From: a bacterium
GTDB lineage: Bacteria; JAHJDO01
Assembly: GCA_030671985.1 (NCBI GenBank)
Contig: DAOVHI010000083.1
Span: 1 to 6,353 of the forward strand
Direction of reading: 5' to 3'
DNA length: 6,353 nt
Below are positions 1 through 5,766 of the stretch, one piece after another (the first letter of the stretch is position 1; each line of letters begins with the position of its first letter). Under the pieces are notes generated by a model. That model was not told the DNA's origin. It saw nothing but the letters and a program-made list of their open reading frames with translations, and searched no databases. The position numbers and the translations under genes were made by a program.

Positions 1-128
1 AAGTGACTGATAACATCAGCCACATCGGCAGTATGGAGCTTACTTAAAAACCTCTTAAGTTTGAGTGGAGCATTGTTATCAAGATAGTCCTGAACAATGT
101 TTATAAATCTCTCTACTTTCTTTTCCAT
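1..128 (-). CDS. mgtE: Probable magnesium transporter MgtE, N-terminal fragment (runs off the left edge)
   Basis: Only the first 42 codons are present. They read MEKKVERFINIVQDY and continue through LKRFLSKLHTADVADVISH. The hydrophilic helical start and the 'LSKLHTADVADVI' stretch match the opening of the MgtE cytosolic N-domain, where 'L..LHPADIADLL' is typical. In that family the N-domain is followed by paired CBS domains and five membrane helices, and it gates Mg2+ uptake across the inner membrane. None of those later parts is visible here, so the call rests on the N-domain alone. An in-frame ATG at 143 would add MEISF. I prefer 128 because a GGAAA sits 8-10 bases before it, whereas nothing like a ribosome site precedes 143. 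A good promoter lies just upstream (170-199). Another protein with the same N-domain cannot be excluded. Confidence 0.65.
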   Translation of the reverse strand, partial: MEKKVERFINIVQDYLDNNAPLKLKRFLSKLHTADVADVISH

Positions 129-169
129 AAAACTAATTTCCATACCGTCTATTTATTTAATATTTGGGT

Positions 170-199
170 ATTATAGCAACGGAGAGGTCATAAAGTCAA
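170..199 (-). promoter_or_regulatory. Sigma-70-type promoter for the mgtE-like gene
   Basis: On the minus strand TTGACT (199-194) is followed after 18 bases by a perfect TATAAT (175-170). The predicted start of transcription is near 163, giving a leader of about 20-35 bases to the two possible ATGs. The -35 box begins only 7 bases past the alr stop codon, so the transporter appears to be transcribed independently of, or in addition to, read-through from alr. Confidence 0.7.
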
Positions 200-205
200 A
201 AAGAG

Positions 206-1327
206 TTAATCGACATACACCCTCGGTACTCTATTGCTGATCATACAGAATACTTCGTTAGGTATTGTGCCTATTTTCTCTGCGATTTCTTCAACACTTA
301 TTCTCGCTTGTCCTTGCGCGCCGATCAAAACAACTTCGTCTCCTACTGACACGTCAGGGATTTTACTAACATCTACTACTAATTGATCCATACAAACTCT
401 TCCAACGATAGGAGCTCTTTTACCTTTTATCAATACCTCGCCCCTGTTTGAAAGCAATCTGCTGTATCCATCGCCATATCCGATAGGTATTGTAGCGAGA
501 ATTGCTTTTTGTTTAGTTGTGTATGTTCTTCCATAACTAATTGTAGAACCTTGTCTAGCTTCTTTCATAAAAACAACTCTTGTGCTTAATGTCAAAGCCG
601 GTTTGAGCTTCGCATCTTTGGGAACATGCGGTGATGGATATGCTCCGTAGAGCATTAAGCCAGGCCTGACCATATCAAAGAAGCTGTCATGAATATTTTT
701 CGATAGAATAGCTCCACTGTTTGCCATATGTTTTATTGGAATTGAGATTCCTGAGGATTCCAGTTCATTCAGAATGTTCTTAAATCGCTTTATCTGAAGC
801 AGGCTGAAATCTTTGTCCGCTTCATCGGACGAGGGGAAATGGGTAAATATGCCCTCTAAAAACAAGTTTTCTAATTTACGGAGTTCTTTTACAAAATTTG
901 CGGCATGTTCAAAGTATGACCCTATTCGTCCCATACCTGTATCAACTTTGATATGTACAGCTGCTTTCTTGTGAAACCCTTCTGCTTTTCTGTTCAATTC
1001 TTTTGCGAAATCCAGATCCGCTACAGTTGGTATTACGTTATATGAAAGGATGTCCCCTATTTCATGTTTAAAGGAACAGCCAAGTATTAAAATGGGTGCA
1101 TTTATACATGCTCTACGCAAACGGACAGCTTCTTCAATATTGGCAATACCAAGATAATTAACACTGCTGTTTACTGCGATTTTTGCTGTTTGCACATCTC
1201 CATGTCCATAAGCATTTGCCTTAACTGCCGCAAGAATTTTTCTGTCTTTACCTATTATGTTTTTTATACAGTCAATATTATGTCTTATGGCTCCAAGATC
1301 AATCTGCGCAATAGTGCGATATTTCAT
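206..1327 (-). CDS. alr: Alanine racemase (PLP-dependent)
   Basis: This cytosolic enzyme interconverts L- and D-alanine and supplies D-Ala for peptidoglycan. The 373-residue product has the usual full length. The N-terminal PLP barrel carries 'AVKANAYGHG', with the Schiff-base lysine at K36. 'HIKVDTGMGRIG' (125-136) contains K127, the position of the carbamylated lysine, and R134. 'HMANSGA' (200-206) and 'DMVRPGLMLYG' (218-228) are the usual barrel motifs. The C-terminal domain has 'ISYGRTY' with the second catalytic base Y265, then 'PIGYGDGY' and 'GRVCMDQ' (309-315). All key residues are intact. The gene follows mdh on the same strand with a 26-base gap, so it is probably cotranscribed from the mdh promoter. 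No clear Shine-Dalgarno precedes the ATG at 1327; a small GC hairpin lies there instead. The start is supported by the family-typical opening 'YRTIAQIDLGAIRHNI'. Confidence 0.97.
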   Translation of the reverse strand: MKYRTIAQIDLGAIRHNIDCIKNIIGKDRKILAAVKANAYGHGDVQTAKIAVNSSVNYLGIANIEEAVRLRRACINAPILILGCSFKHEIGDILSYNVIPTVADLDFAKELNRKAEGFHKKAAVHIKVDTGMGRIGSYFEHAANFVKELRKLENLFLEGIFTHFPSSDEADKDFSLLQIKRFKNILNELESSGISIPIKHMANSGAILSKNIHDSFFDMVRPGLMLYGAYPSPHVPKDAKLKPALTLSTRVVFMKEARQGSTISYGRTYTTKQKAILATIPIGYGDGYSRLLSNRGEVLIKGKRAPIVGRVCMDQLVVDVSKIPDVSVGDEVVLIGAQGQARISVEEIAEKIGTIPNEVFCMISNRVPRVYVD

Positions 1328-1334
1328 TTTACAG

Positions 1335-1349
1335 GCGGGTAGTTCCCGC
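1335..1349 (-). other. Small intercistronic hairpin between mdh and alr
   Basis: GCGGG and CCCGC form a perfect 5-bp GC stem around a 5-base loop, four bases past the mdh stop codon and seven bases before the alr ATG. No T-run follows, so it is not a normal intrinsic terminator. It occupies the place where an alr ribosome site would be expected. It could stabilise the mdh 3' end or tune alr translation; this role is inferred. Confidence 0.4.
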
Positions 1350-1353
1350 TGAA

Positions 1354-2283
1354 TTAAAGTTCTAATTGTGAAATGTCTTCGGCAACTTTTTGGGCTGAAA
1401 TCTTCAGCGCGGACATATCAGATTCGGAAAGTTCCAATTCCATTATTTCTTCAACTCCCTGCCTGCCTATTTTAACAGGAACTCCTAAGAAGATTTCTTT
1501 TATGCCATACTGACCGTTCAGATAAGCGGAAGCAGGTATGATTCTTTTTTCGTCGTTGATGATGGCTTTTACCATCTGAACAACTGATGCGGCAGGGGCA
1601 TAAAAGGCGCTGCCTGTCTTAAGCAGGGCAACTATCTCTGCCCCTCCCTTTCTGGTACGGGTCACTATCTCTTCTATACGCTGGCTGTCCATAAGACTAC
1701 CCAAAGAGATACTGCTAACTGTTGTCCTGTCAACCAAAGGCACCATAGAATCGCCATGACCGCCTAAAACCATTGTTTGAATATCACTGGATGCAACTTT
1801 TAACGCTCCGGCTATAAATGTCCTGAATCTGGCAGTATCCAAAACTCCAGCCATACCCATAACCCTTTGTTCCGTAAATTGAGTTGTCTTTAAAGCCACA
1901 TAAGCCATGATATCCAGAGGGTTAGTGACCATGATAATTATGGCCTCAGGAGCTAACTTGATTACTTCCGTACAGATACTTTTAATAATTTTTGAATTAG
2001 TCTCCAACAAATCAGAACGTGACATACCTGGCTTACGGGCCAATCCTGCAGTAATAACCACAATATCCGAATCTTTAGCCAGAGCCATATCGGTGCCACC
2101 GGCAATTGGCATAGAAAAACCTTCCACAGGACCAGCTTCGGCTAGGTCTAAGGCTTTGCCTGCAGCCAGACCCTCCTGTATATCAATCAAAACCACTTCT
2201 GCCAGATTATCTTGTAAAATCAAATGGGCACAGGTAGCGCCAACATTTCCTGCGCCGATTACACTAACTTTCGGATTCCTCAT
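1354..2283 (-). CDS. mdh: Malate dehydrogenase, LDH-like (NAD-dependent)
   Basis: This cytosolic enzyme interconverts malate and oxaloacetate with NAD(H). The 309-residue product has the length of the LDH-like MDH group. A Rossmann fold opens with 'VSVIGAGNVGATCA' (6-19), and D34 at the end of the second strand ('VVLIDI') favours NAD over NADP. 'ARKPGMSRSDLL' (82-93) carries R83 and R89. Arginine at position 83, where lactate dehydrogenases have glutamine, argues for oxaloacetate/malate. N121 ('VTNPLD'), D149 and R152 ('GVLDTARFR'), and the catalytic H176 ('GGHGDSMVPL') complete the active site. An open frame extends to a TTG at 2304. I chose the ATG at 2283 because GGAGGAG lies 3 bases upstream and the extension overlaps the -10 box. 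The gene has its own consensus promoter and probably leads an mdh-alr unit. Confidence 0.96.
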   Translation of the reverse strand: MRNPKVSVIGAGNVGATCAHLILQDNLAEVVLIDIQEGLAAGKALDLAEAGPVEGFSMPIAGGTDMALAKDSDIVVITAGLARKPGMSRSDLLETNSKIIKSICTEVIKLAPEAIIIMVTNPLDIMAYVALKTTQFTEQRVMGMAGVLDTARFRTFIAGALKVASSDIQTMVLGGHGDSMVPLVDRTTVSSISLGSLMDSQRIEEIVTRTRKGGAEIVALLKTGSAFYAPAASVVQMVKAIINDEKRIIPASAYLNGQYGIKEIFLGVPVKIGRQGVEEIMELELSESDMSALKISAQKVAEDISQLEL

Positions 2284-2286
2284 ATG

Positions 2287-2293
2287 CTCCTCC
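2287..2293 (-). promoter_or_regulatory. Ribosome binding site deciding the mdh start
   Basis: GGAGGAG on the minus strand (2293-2287) ends 3 bases before the ATG at 2283, and its GGAGG core lies 5 bases from it. It supports the 309-residue product over a longer frame opening with TTG at 2304. Confidence 0.8.
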
Positions 2294-2303
2294 ATTGCGC
2301 ACA

Positions 2304-2333
2304 ATTATACTTTTATAACCAAACTAATGTCAA
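2304..2333 (-). promoter_or_regulatory. Consensus sigma-70 promoter for mdh(-alr)
   Basis: A perfect TTGACA (2333-2328) and a perfect TATAAT (2309-2304) are separated by 18 bases on the minus strand. The promoter lies wholly in the 70-base gap between the tsaB stop and the mdh start. Transcription should begin near 2297, giving a leader of roughly 14 bases that holds little beyond the GGAGGAG ribosome site. I see no operator-like palindrome around it, which suggests strong constitutive expression (inference). Confidence 0.85.
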
Positions 2334-2353
2334 TTACAAATACCTTGCTTTAC

Positions 2354-3049
2354 TTATATCTTTCCATGCTTCTCCTCCCATTTAATTTCAGCATCCGACA
2401 GTTTTATATAATTCGGTTTTAAGTCAAAATGGTTCACTCCTTCACCTTTTTTTAATATTTTCTCTCCCAAAAACGCAATGCTTGAAGCGCGCGGAATACC
2501 AAGATCAGGAGAACACACAATAGCCAGATCCCCCAATTCTTTTTTTAATGTGTTGCAATATAGCGTCGTTGCGTTGCCGATAAAGATTGTTTTCTCCTTA
2601 GTTTTTTTAATTAATTCCTCAATCGTAAGAACCATATCATCTGTCAATTTTTTCATATTTGGCATTTCGTAAATTGCCGCGTATACCTGCTTTCTTCTTG
2701 CATCTGTGATCACGCATACTTGGCCGGTACATGAATTCATCAAGTTATATGCAATTCCATCCAGCGTAGAAACTCCGACCGTTTGAATGTCGAACGCCAT
2801 TGCCATTCCCTTTGCCGCGCTGATACCTATTCTAACTCCTGTAAAAGATCCCGGACCTATTGAAACAGTGATGGCTTCTATGTCTTTTGGAACAAATTCT
2901 ACATTTGCAAGAACATGTTCTATCATTGGCATAAGATGTTGTGAATGTGTTTTTGAAATATTAGTCGTATACTCCGCAATAAGCTGGGAATTATCCAGTA
3001 TGCACACACTGCAAGCGTTTGTAGCAGTTTCGATACCAAGTATTCTCAT
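2354..3049 (-). CDS. tsaB: tRNA threonylcarbamoyladenosine biosynthesis protein TsaB
   Basis: TsaB is the inactive ASKHA-fold partner of TsaD. With TsaE it supports transfer of threonylcarbamoyl to A37 of tRNAs reading ANN codons. The 231-residue product has the family's normal length. The ASKHA phosphate-1-like strand 'MRILGIETATNACSVCI' opens the protein. 'SKTHSQHLMPMI' (32-43) follows, and the signature 'VSIGPGSFTGVRIG' (62-75) is intact. 'CVITDARRKQVYAAIY' in the middle is also typical. The C-terminal half is shorter and less conserved, as expected for TsaB as opposed to TsaD, and it lacks the metal-binding histidine motif of TsaD. The ATG at 3049 is one base past the tsaE stop (TAAAATG), so the two genes should be translationally coupled. 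Only a weak ribosome site is seen. tsaC and tsaD are not in the window. Confidence 0.95.
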   Translation of the reverse strand: MRILGIETATNACSVCILDNSQLIAEYTTNISKTHSQHLMPMIEHVLANVEFVPKDIEAITVSIGPGSFTGVRIGISAAKGMAMAFDIQTVGVSTLDGIAYNLMNSCTGQVCVITDARRKQVYAAIYEMPNMKKLTDDMVLTIEELIKKTKEKTIFIGNATTLYCNTLKKELGDLAIVCSPDLGIPRASSIAFLGEKILKKGEGVNHFDLKPNYIKLSDAEIKWEEKHGKI

Positions 3050-3050
3050 T

Positions 3051-3509
3051 TTATCTCACTTTTTCCAGCAGACTTTTATATGTCGCCCCTTTTGCCTGTA
3101 AAGTTATTTGTCTTTTATTAGTTCCTGTCACTTTTATATTTACCGTTAGATATTCTTCAGACAGCATTTCTGCTGCTCTATCTGCCCATTCTATTATACA
3201 TGTTCCATTTCCATAGATATATTCGTCCCATCCCAGATTGTAAAGCTCGCTTGAATTCTTCAACCTGTATAAATCAATATGATAAACAGGAATTCTTCCT
3301 TCGTACTGATTGATTATCGTATAAGTCGGACTTGTTATGTAATCTTCCCTCACTCCAAGTCCCGAGCATAACCCGTTGGAAATAACAGTCTTACCCGCGC
3401 CAAGATTTCCAATCAGCGCAACAACATTACCTTCTTTTAATAGTTCCCCTATTTTCATGCCAAGACATATTGTGTCTTCCGGATTGTTTGTGGTAAATAA
3501 TTTTTTCAT
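3051..3509 (-). CDS. tsaE: tRNA threonylcarbamoyladenosine biosynthesis ATPase TsaE
   Basis: TsaE is the small P-loop ATPase that binds the TsaB-TsaD complex and is needed for its turnover in t6A synthesis. The 152-residue product has normal length. It shows the Walker A motif 'GNLGAGKT' (34-41, K40), 'SPTYTIINQYEG' (60-71), 'HIDLYRL' (77-83, with D79) and 'CIIEWADR' (104-111, with E107 and W108). These correspond to the conserved nucleotide-binding and catalytic features of the family. It is the first gene of a tsaE-tsaB pair. The N-terminus 'PEDTICLGMKIGELLKEGNVVALIG' fits the family and supports the ATG at 3509. The only ribosome-site-like bases before it are GGAA, immediately adjacent, which is poor. 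The upstream gap is shared with the divergent toxin-antitoxin promoter. Confidence 0.95.
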   Translation of the reverse strand: MKKLFTTNNPEDTICLGMKIGELLKEGNVVALIGNLGAGKTVISNGLCSGLGVREDYITSPTYTIINQYEGRIPVYHIDLYRLKNSSELYNLGWDEYIYGNGTCIIEWADRAAEMLSEEYLTVNIKVTGTNKRQITLQAKGATYKSLLEKVR

Positions 3510-3515
3510 GTTCCA

Positions 3516-3555
3516 AATATTACTCTAATTGAGACAAAAAAGAAAGAATTTGTTG
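3516..3555. repeat. 40-base direct repeat, copy A (upstream of tsaE)
   Basis: This segment opens with AATATTACTCTAATT (3516-3530), continues through an A-rich run and ends in GAATTTGTTG. It aligns without gaps to 5767-5806 at 32 of 40 positions by eye, in the same orientation. The mismatches cluster in a 6-base centre block (3531-3536). Similarity stops at both ends. The copy sits 6 bases from the tsaE start codon, and its right end stops just short of the antitoxin -35 box. Confidence 0.55.
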
Positions 3556-3558
3556 TGG

Positions 3559-3587
3559 TTGACAATTGCGTGACAATTGTGTACACT
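3559..3587 (+). promoter_or_regulatory. Toxin-antitoxin promoter with embedded operator-like repeats
   Basis: TTGACA (3559-3564) and TACACT (3582-3587) are spaced by 17 bases, and transcription should start near 3594, about 20 bases before the antitoxin ATG. Inside the promoter, TGACAATTG occurs twice (3560-3568 and 3571-3579), 11 bases apart, close to one helical turn. The 8-base palindrome GTGTACAC (3579-3586) overlaps the -10 box and contains TGTACA, the core known from YefM-YoeB operators. This layout fits autorepression by the antitoxin alone or with its toxin; the regulation itself is inferred. Confidence 0.75.
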
Positions 3588-3603
3588 ACAGTTAAATACG
3601 AAA

Positions 3604-3609
3604 GGGAGG
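3604..3609 (+). promoter_or_regulatory. Ribosome binding site deciding the antitoxin start
   Basis: GGGAGG lies 5 bases before the ATG at 3615. The frame is open from a GTG at 3555, but that codon lies upstream of the -35 box. The ribosome site therefore fixes the start at 3615. Confidence 0.8.
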
Positions 3610-3614
3610 CATAT

Positions 3615-3902
3615 ATGCAGTTCGTTACTGTAAGAGATTTGCGTGGAAAATCTGCTCAGGTTTGGCGAAGACTGTCAAACGAAAAAGAAATAATAATTAC
3701 TTCAAATGGAAAACCAATTGCTATTCTGTCTGCTGCATCAGAAGGCTCTCTGGAAGAGTCTCTAGCTGCATTTCGTCAGGCCCGCGCAATTAGAGCAGTT
3801 GCTTCACTGCAACAACGATCTGTCGAAATGGAAAGAGATCAAATGAGTCTTGAAGATATAAACGCCGAAATTAAAGTAGAACGAAAGAAACGTTCTAAAT
3901 GA
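3615..3902 (+). CDS. Antitoxin, Phd/YefM family
   Basis: The 95-residue product is the antitoxin of a type II toxin-antitoxin pair. Residues 1-39 have the Phd/YefM pattern: 'FVTVRDLRGKSAQVWRRL' followed by 'EIIITSNGKPIAIL'. In this family that N-terminal domain dimerises and binds operator DNA. Residues 40-95 are predicted helical and highly charged, ending in a KVERKKRSK tail. This part normally wraps the toxin, and it is unrelated by eye to the usual YefM C-terminus, as expected where the partner is a PIN toxin rather than RelE/YoeB. Its stop overlaps the toxin start (ATGA, 3899-3902), giving tight translational coupling. It is transcribed from its own promoter, opposite to the flanking genes. 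I can assign the family but not a specific named system. Confidence 0.88.
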   Translation: MQFVTVRDLRGKSAQVWRRLSNEKEIIITSNGKPIAILSAASEGSLEESLAAFRQARAIRAVASLQQRSVEMERDQMSLEDINAEIKVERKKRSK

Positions 3903-4312
3903 AAATAGTTTTAGACACTAACGTAATCGTCTCAGGTCTTCTTTCTCCGTATAATGCTCCGGGGGAAATCGTTCGCATGGTATCCTCTGGAGTTTTAAAA
4001 CTCTGTTACGATGCGCGAATTATTTCTGAATACAGAAGTGTATTACTCCGCCAAAAATTCAAGTTTGATCCTGAGCATATTGATGCTTTAATCGACCAGA
4101 TAAAAGTTTGCGGATACATAACTGTATCAAAACCGCTTCCTAAAAAATTACCGGACGCAGATGATGAGCCGTTTTTGGAAGTTGCGCTTGCAGAAAAAGC
4201 CAGCTACTTAATCACAGGAAATTTAATACACTATCCTGTTGAATCCTGTCAAAAAATAAAAGTTGTTTCGCCAGCTAAATTTGTAGATGTTTATAGAAAG
4301 TCAGGATTGTAA
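3899..4312 (+). CDS. PIN-domain toxin (COG1569-like), putative ribonuclease
   Basis: The 137-residue product is a single PIN domain, the Mg2+-dependent RNase fold used by VapC-like toxins. The first acidic motif is 'IVLDTNVIVSGLL' with D6. E44 lies in 'IISEYRSVLL', and D88, D89 and E90 lie in 'DADDEPFLEVAL'. The last motif reads 'YLITGNLIHYP' with N108, where many VapC proteins have aspartate. 'TGN..HYP/HFP' is, to my knowledge, common in the COG1569-type subgroup, so I do not read it as inactivation. Length and motif spacing look complete. The gene overlaps the antitoxin by 4 bases and ends 7 bases from the convergent uxaC stop. The RNA target cannot be told from sequence. Pairing a PIN toxin with a Phd/YefM antitoxin is common for this subgroup. 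Confidence 0.9.
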   Translation: MKIVLDTNVIVSGLLSPYNAPGEIVRMVSSGVLKLCYDARIISEYRSVLLRQKFKFDPEHIDALIDQIKVCGYITVSKPLPKKLPDADDEPFLEVALAEKASYLITGNLIHYPVESCQKIKVVSPAKFVDVYRKSGL

Positions 4313-4342
4313 TTTATATTTATTTTTCAATTTCAATCCCTG
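4302..4342. other. Inverted repeat spanning the toxin/uxaC convergent ends
   Basis: CAGGATTG (4302-4309) faces CAATCCCTG (4334-4342). This gives an 8-bp stem with one bulged C around a 24-base AT-rich loop that contains both stop codons. It lies where a shared bidirectional terminator would be expected, but the loop is large and no T-run follows on either strand. I regard it as possible, not established. Confidence 0.25.
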
Positions 4343-5738
4343 TATATTTAACCGCATTGTTAAAAGAAATATCCTCAATAATATGGCCTAGGAATTCTAT
4401 ATTGTTTGGCAATTCTCCGTTTTCAACGTCCTGCGCAATAATATTACATAGAATCCTTCTAAAATATTCGTGTCTTGGATATGAAAGAAAACTGCGTGAA
4501 TCGGTAAGCATGCCAACAAAGCGGCTCAAAAGACCTGTGCAGGATAAAGCATTTATTTGTTTTTCCATACCGTCTTTGTGGTCAAGAAACCACCATGCCG
4601 ATCCAAATTGTATCTTGCCGGGAATTGAAGAATCCTGAAAATTACCAGCCATTGTAGCTAAAATCTCGTTATCTCTTGGATTTAGGTTATAAAGAATTGT
4701 CTTTGGCAGCTTGCCCATAAGGTGTAATTTGTCAAGAAATTTTGATAGAGATCCGGCAATCTCAAAGTCGCCAATAGAATCAAATCCTATATCCGCACCC
4801 AACCTTCTGAACATAAGAGTATTGTTGTTTCTCATAGCTCCAAGATGAAGCTGCTGAACCCAATTTTTCTCGTAATCCATGATGCCGAATTCAACCATCA
4901 TTGCAGACTTAAATTTTAAAACTTCTTCTAAAGAAAGCTCTTTTTTAGAGCGGGCTTTATTAAATATGATTTTTATTTCACTCTTTGTATAATCCTCCGC
5001 ATAAGCCGTCTCAATGCCATGATCGGAAATACGGCAGCCCATGTGATGGAAAAAATCATGCCGTTTTCTAATTGCATTCAAAAATCCGATGTAATCATTA
5101 ACACTAACGTTGCTTACTTTTTCCAGCGTATCGACCCATTCATTAAATTTCTTAATATTTTCAACAGCCATAGCTTTGTCGGGACGAAATGTAGGCAGTA
5201 CCTTAATGCTGAAACTGTTGTCGTTTTTAATTTGTTCATGATACACAAGATTATCTATCGGGTCATCGGTTGTGCATATTGCCTTAACATTCATCTTCTG
5301 CATAAGTCCGCGAGCTCTAAATTGCTCCTTATGAAGCATATCGCTGCATTCTTCATAAATTCCACGCGCTGTAGACGGGTTTAGAAGCTCCTTTATTCCA
5401 AAATAACGGTTCAATTCCAGCAACGCCCAATGGTACAGTGGATTACGTATTAAAAAAGGAACTGTTTTAGCCCACGCTTCAAATTTTTCATAGTCATTCG
5501 CATCGCCCGTGCAAAAACGTTCGTCAATACCATTTGACCTCATAGCCCGCCATTTATAATGATCTCCGCCAAGCCATACTTCGCTGAGATTCTTAAATTG
5601 CTTATTCTCGGCAATATCCTGCACCGGCAAATGACAGTGATAGTCAAAGATCGGCATATTTTTAGAATGCTCGTGAAAAAGGGTTTGGGCGGTCTTTGTC
5701 TGTAATAAAAAATTCTCATCCATGAATTTGTTTTTCAT
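4320..5738 (-). CDS. uxaC: Uronate (glucuronate/galacturonate) isomerase
   Basis: UxaC converts D-glucuronate to D-fructuronate and D-galacturonate to D-tagaturonate, the entry step of hexuronate catabolism in the cytosol. The 472-residue product has the family's usual length and is an amidohydrolase-type barrel. 'IFDYHCHLP' (30-38) provides the metal-binding pair H34 and H36. 'EVWLGGDHYKWRAMRSNGI' follows, with the family hallmark 'DHYKWRAMR'. 'ICTTDDPIDNLVYH', 'IQFGSAWWFLDHKDGM' and the C-terminal 'GMLTDSRSFLSYPRHEYFRR' (409-428, with D413 and R415) are all typical and intact. AAGGA lies 8 bases before the ATG. No other hexuronate genes (uxaA, uxaB, uxuA, uxuB, kdgK) are in the window, so it stands alone here. 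It lies 61 bases downstream of the TPR gene on the same strand and may be cotranscribed with it, although the two share no obvious function. Confidence 0.96.
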   Translation of the reverse strand: MKNKFMDENFLLQTKTAQTLFHEHSKNMPIFDYHCHLPVQDIAENKQFKNLSEVWLGGDHYKWRAMRSNGIDERFCTGDANDYEKFEAWAKTVPFLIRNPLYHWALLELNRYFGIKELLNPSTARGIYEECSDMLHKEQFRARGLMQKMNVKAICTTDDPIDNLVYHEQIKNDNSFSIKVLPTFRPDKAMAVENIKKFNEWVDTLEKVSNVSVNDYIGFLNAIRKRHDFFHHMGCRISDHGIETAYAEDYTKSEIKIIFNKARSKKELSLEEVLKFKSAMMVEFGIMDYEKNWVQQLHLGAMRNNNTLMFRRLGADIGFDSIGDFEIAGSLSKFLDKLHLMGKLPKTILYNLNPRDNEILATMAGNFQDSSIPGKIQFGSAWWFLDHKDGMEKQINALSCTGLLSRFVGMLTDSRSFLSYPRHEYFRRILCNIIAQDVENGELPNNIEFLGHIIEDISFNNAVKYTGIEIEK

Positions 5739-5746
5739 CGATTAAT

Positions 5747-5751
5747 TCCTT
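5747..5751 (-). promoter_or_regulatory. Ribosome binding site of uxaC
   Basis: AAGGA on the minus strand lies 8 bases before the ATG at 5738. It favours this start over the in-frame internal methionine at residue 6. Confidence 0.65.
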
Positions 5752-5766
5752 CATATTATCCAGCTG

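Noticed and set aside
129-205. Possible M-box (Mg2+) riboswitch ahead of the mgtE-like gene
   Set aside because: The promoter leaves a leader of only about 20-35 bases, far too short for an M-box.
2284-2304. N-terminal extension of malate dehydrogenase (MCAMEEH) from a TTG codon at 2304
   Set aside because: It overlaps the -10 box and would start upstream of the predicted transcript start. GGAGGAG inside it is the ribosome site for the ATG at 2283.
1907-2422. Plus-strand open frame of 171 codons inside mdh and across its promoter
   Set aside because: It is a reverse-strand shadow of mdh and the intergenic gap, with no ribosome site or recognisable family.
2787-3101. Plus-strand open frame inside tsaB/tsaE
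   Set aside because: It is the reverse complement of a conserved gene; the composition follows tsaB codons and no start signal is seen. The same applies to plus-strand frames at 2478-2672, 4357-4638 and 5019-5384.
3555-3614. 20-residue N-terminal extension of the antitoxin from a GTG at 3555
   Set aside because: It covers the promoter and operator; GGGAGG points to the ATG at 3615, where the Phd/YefM homology begins.
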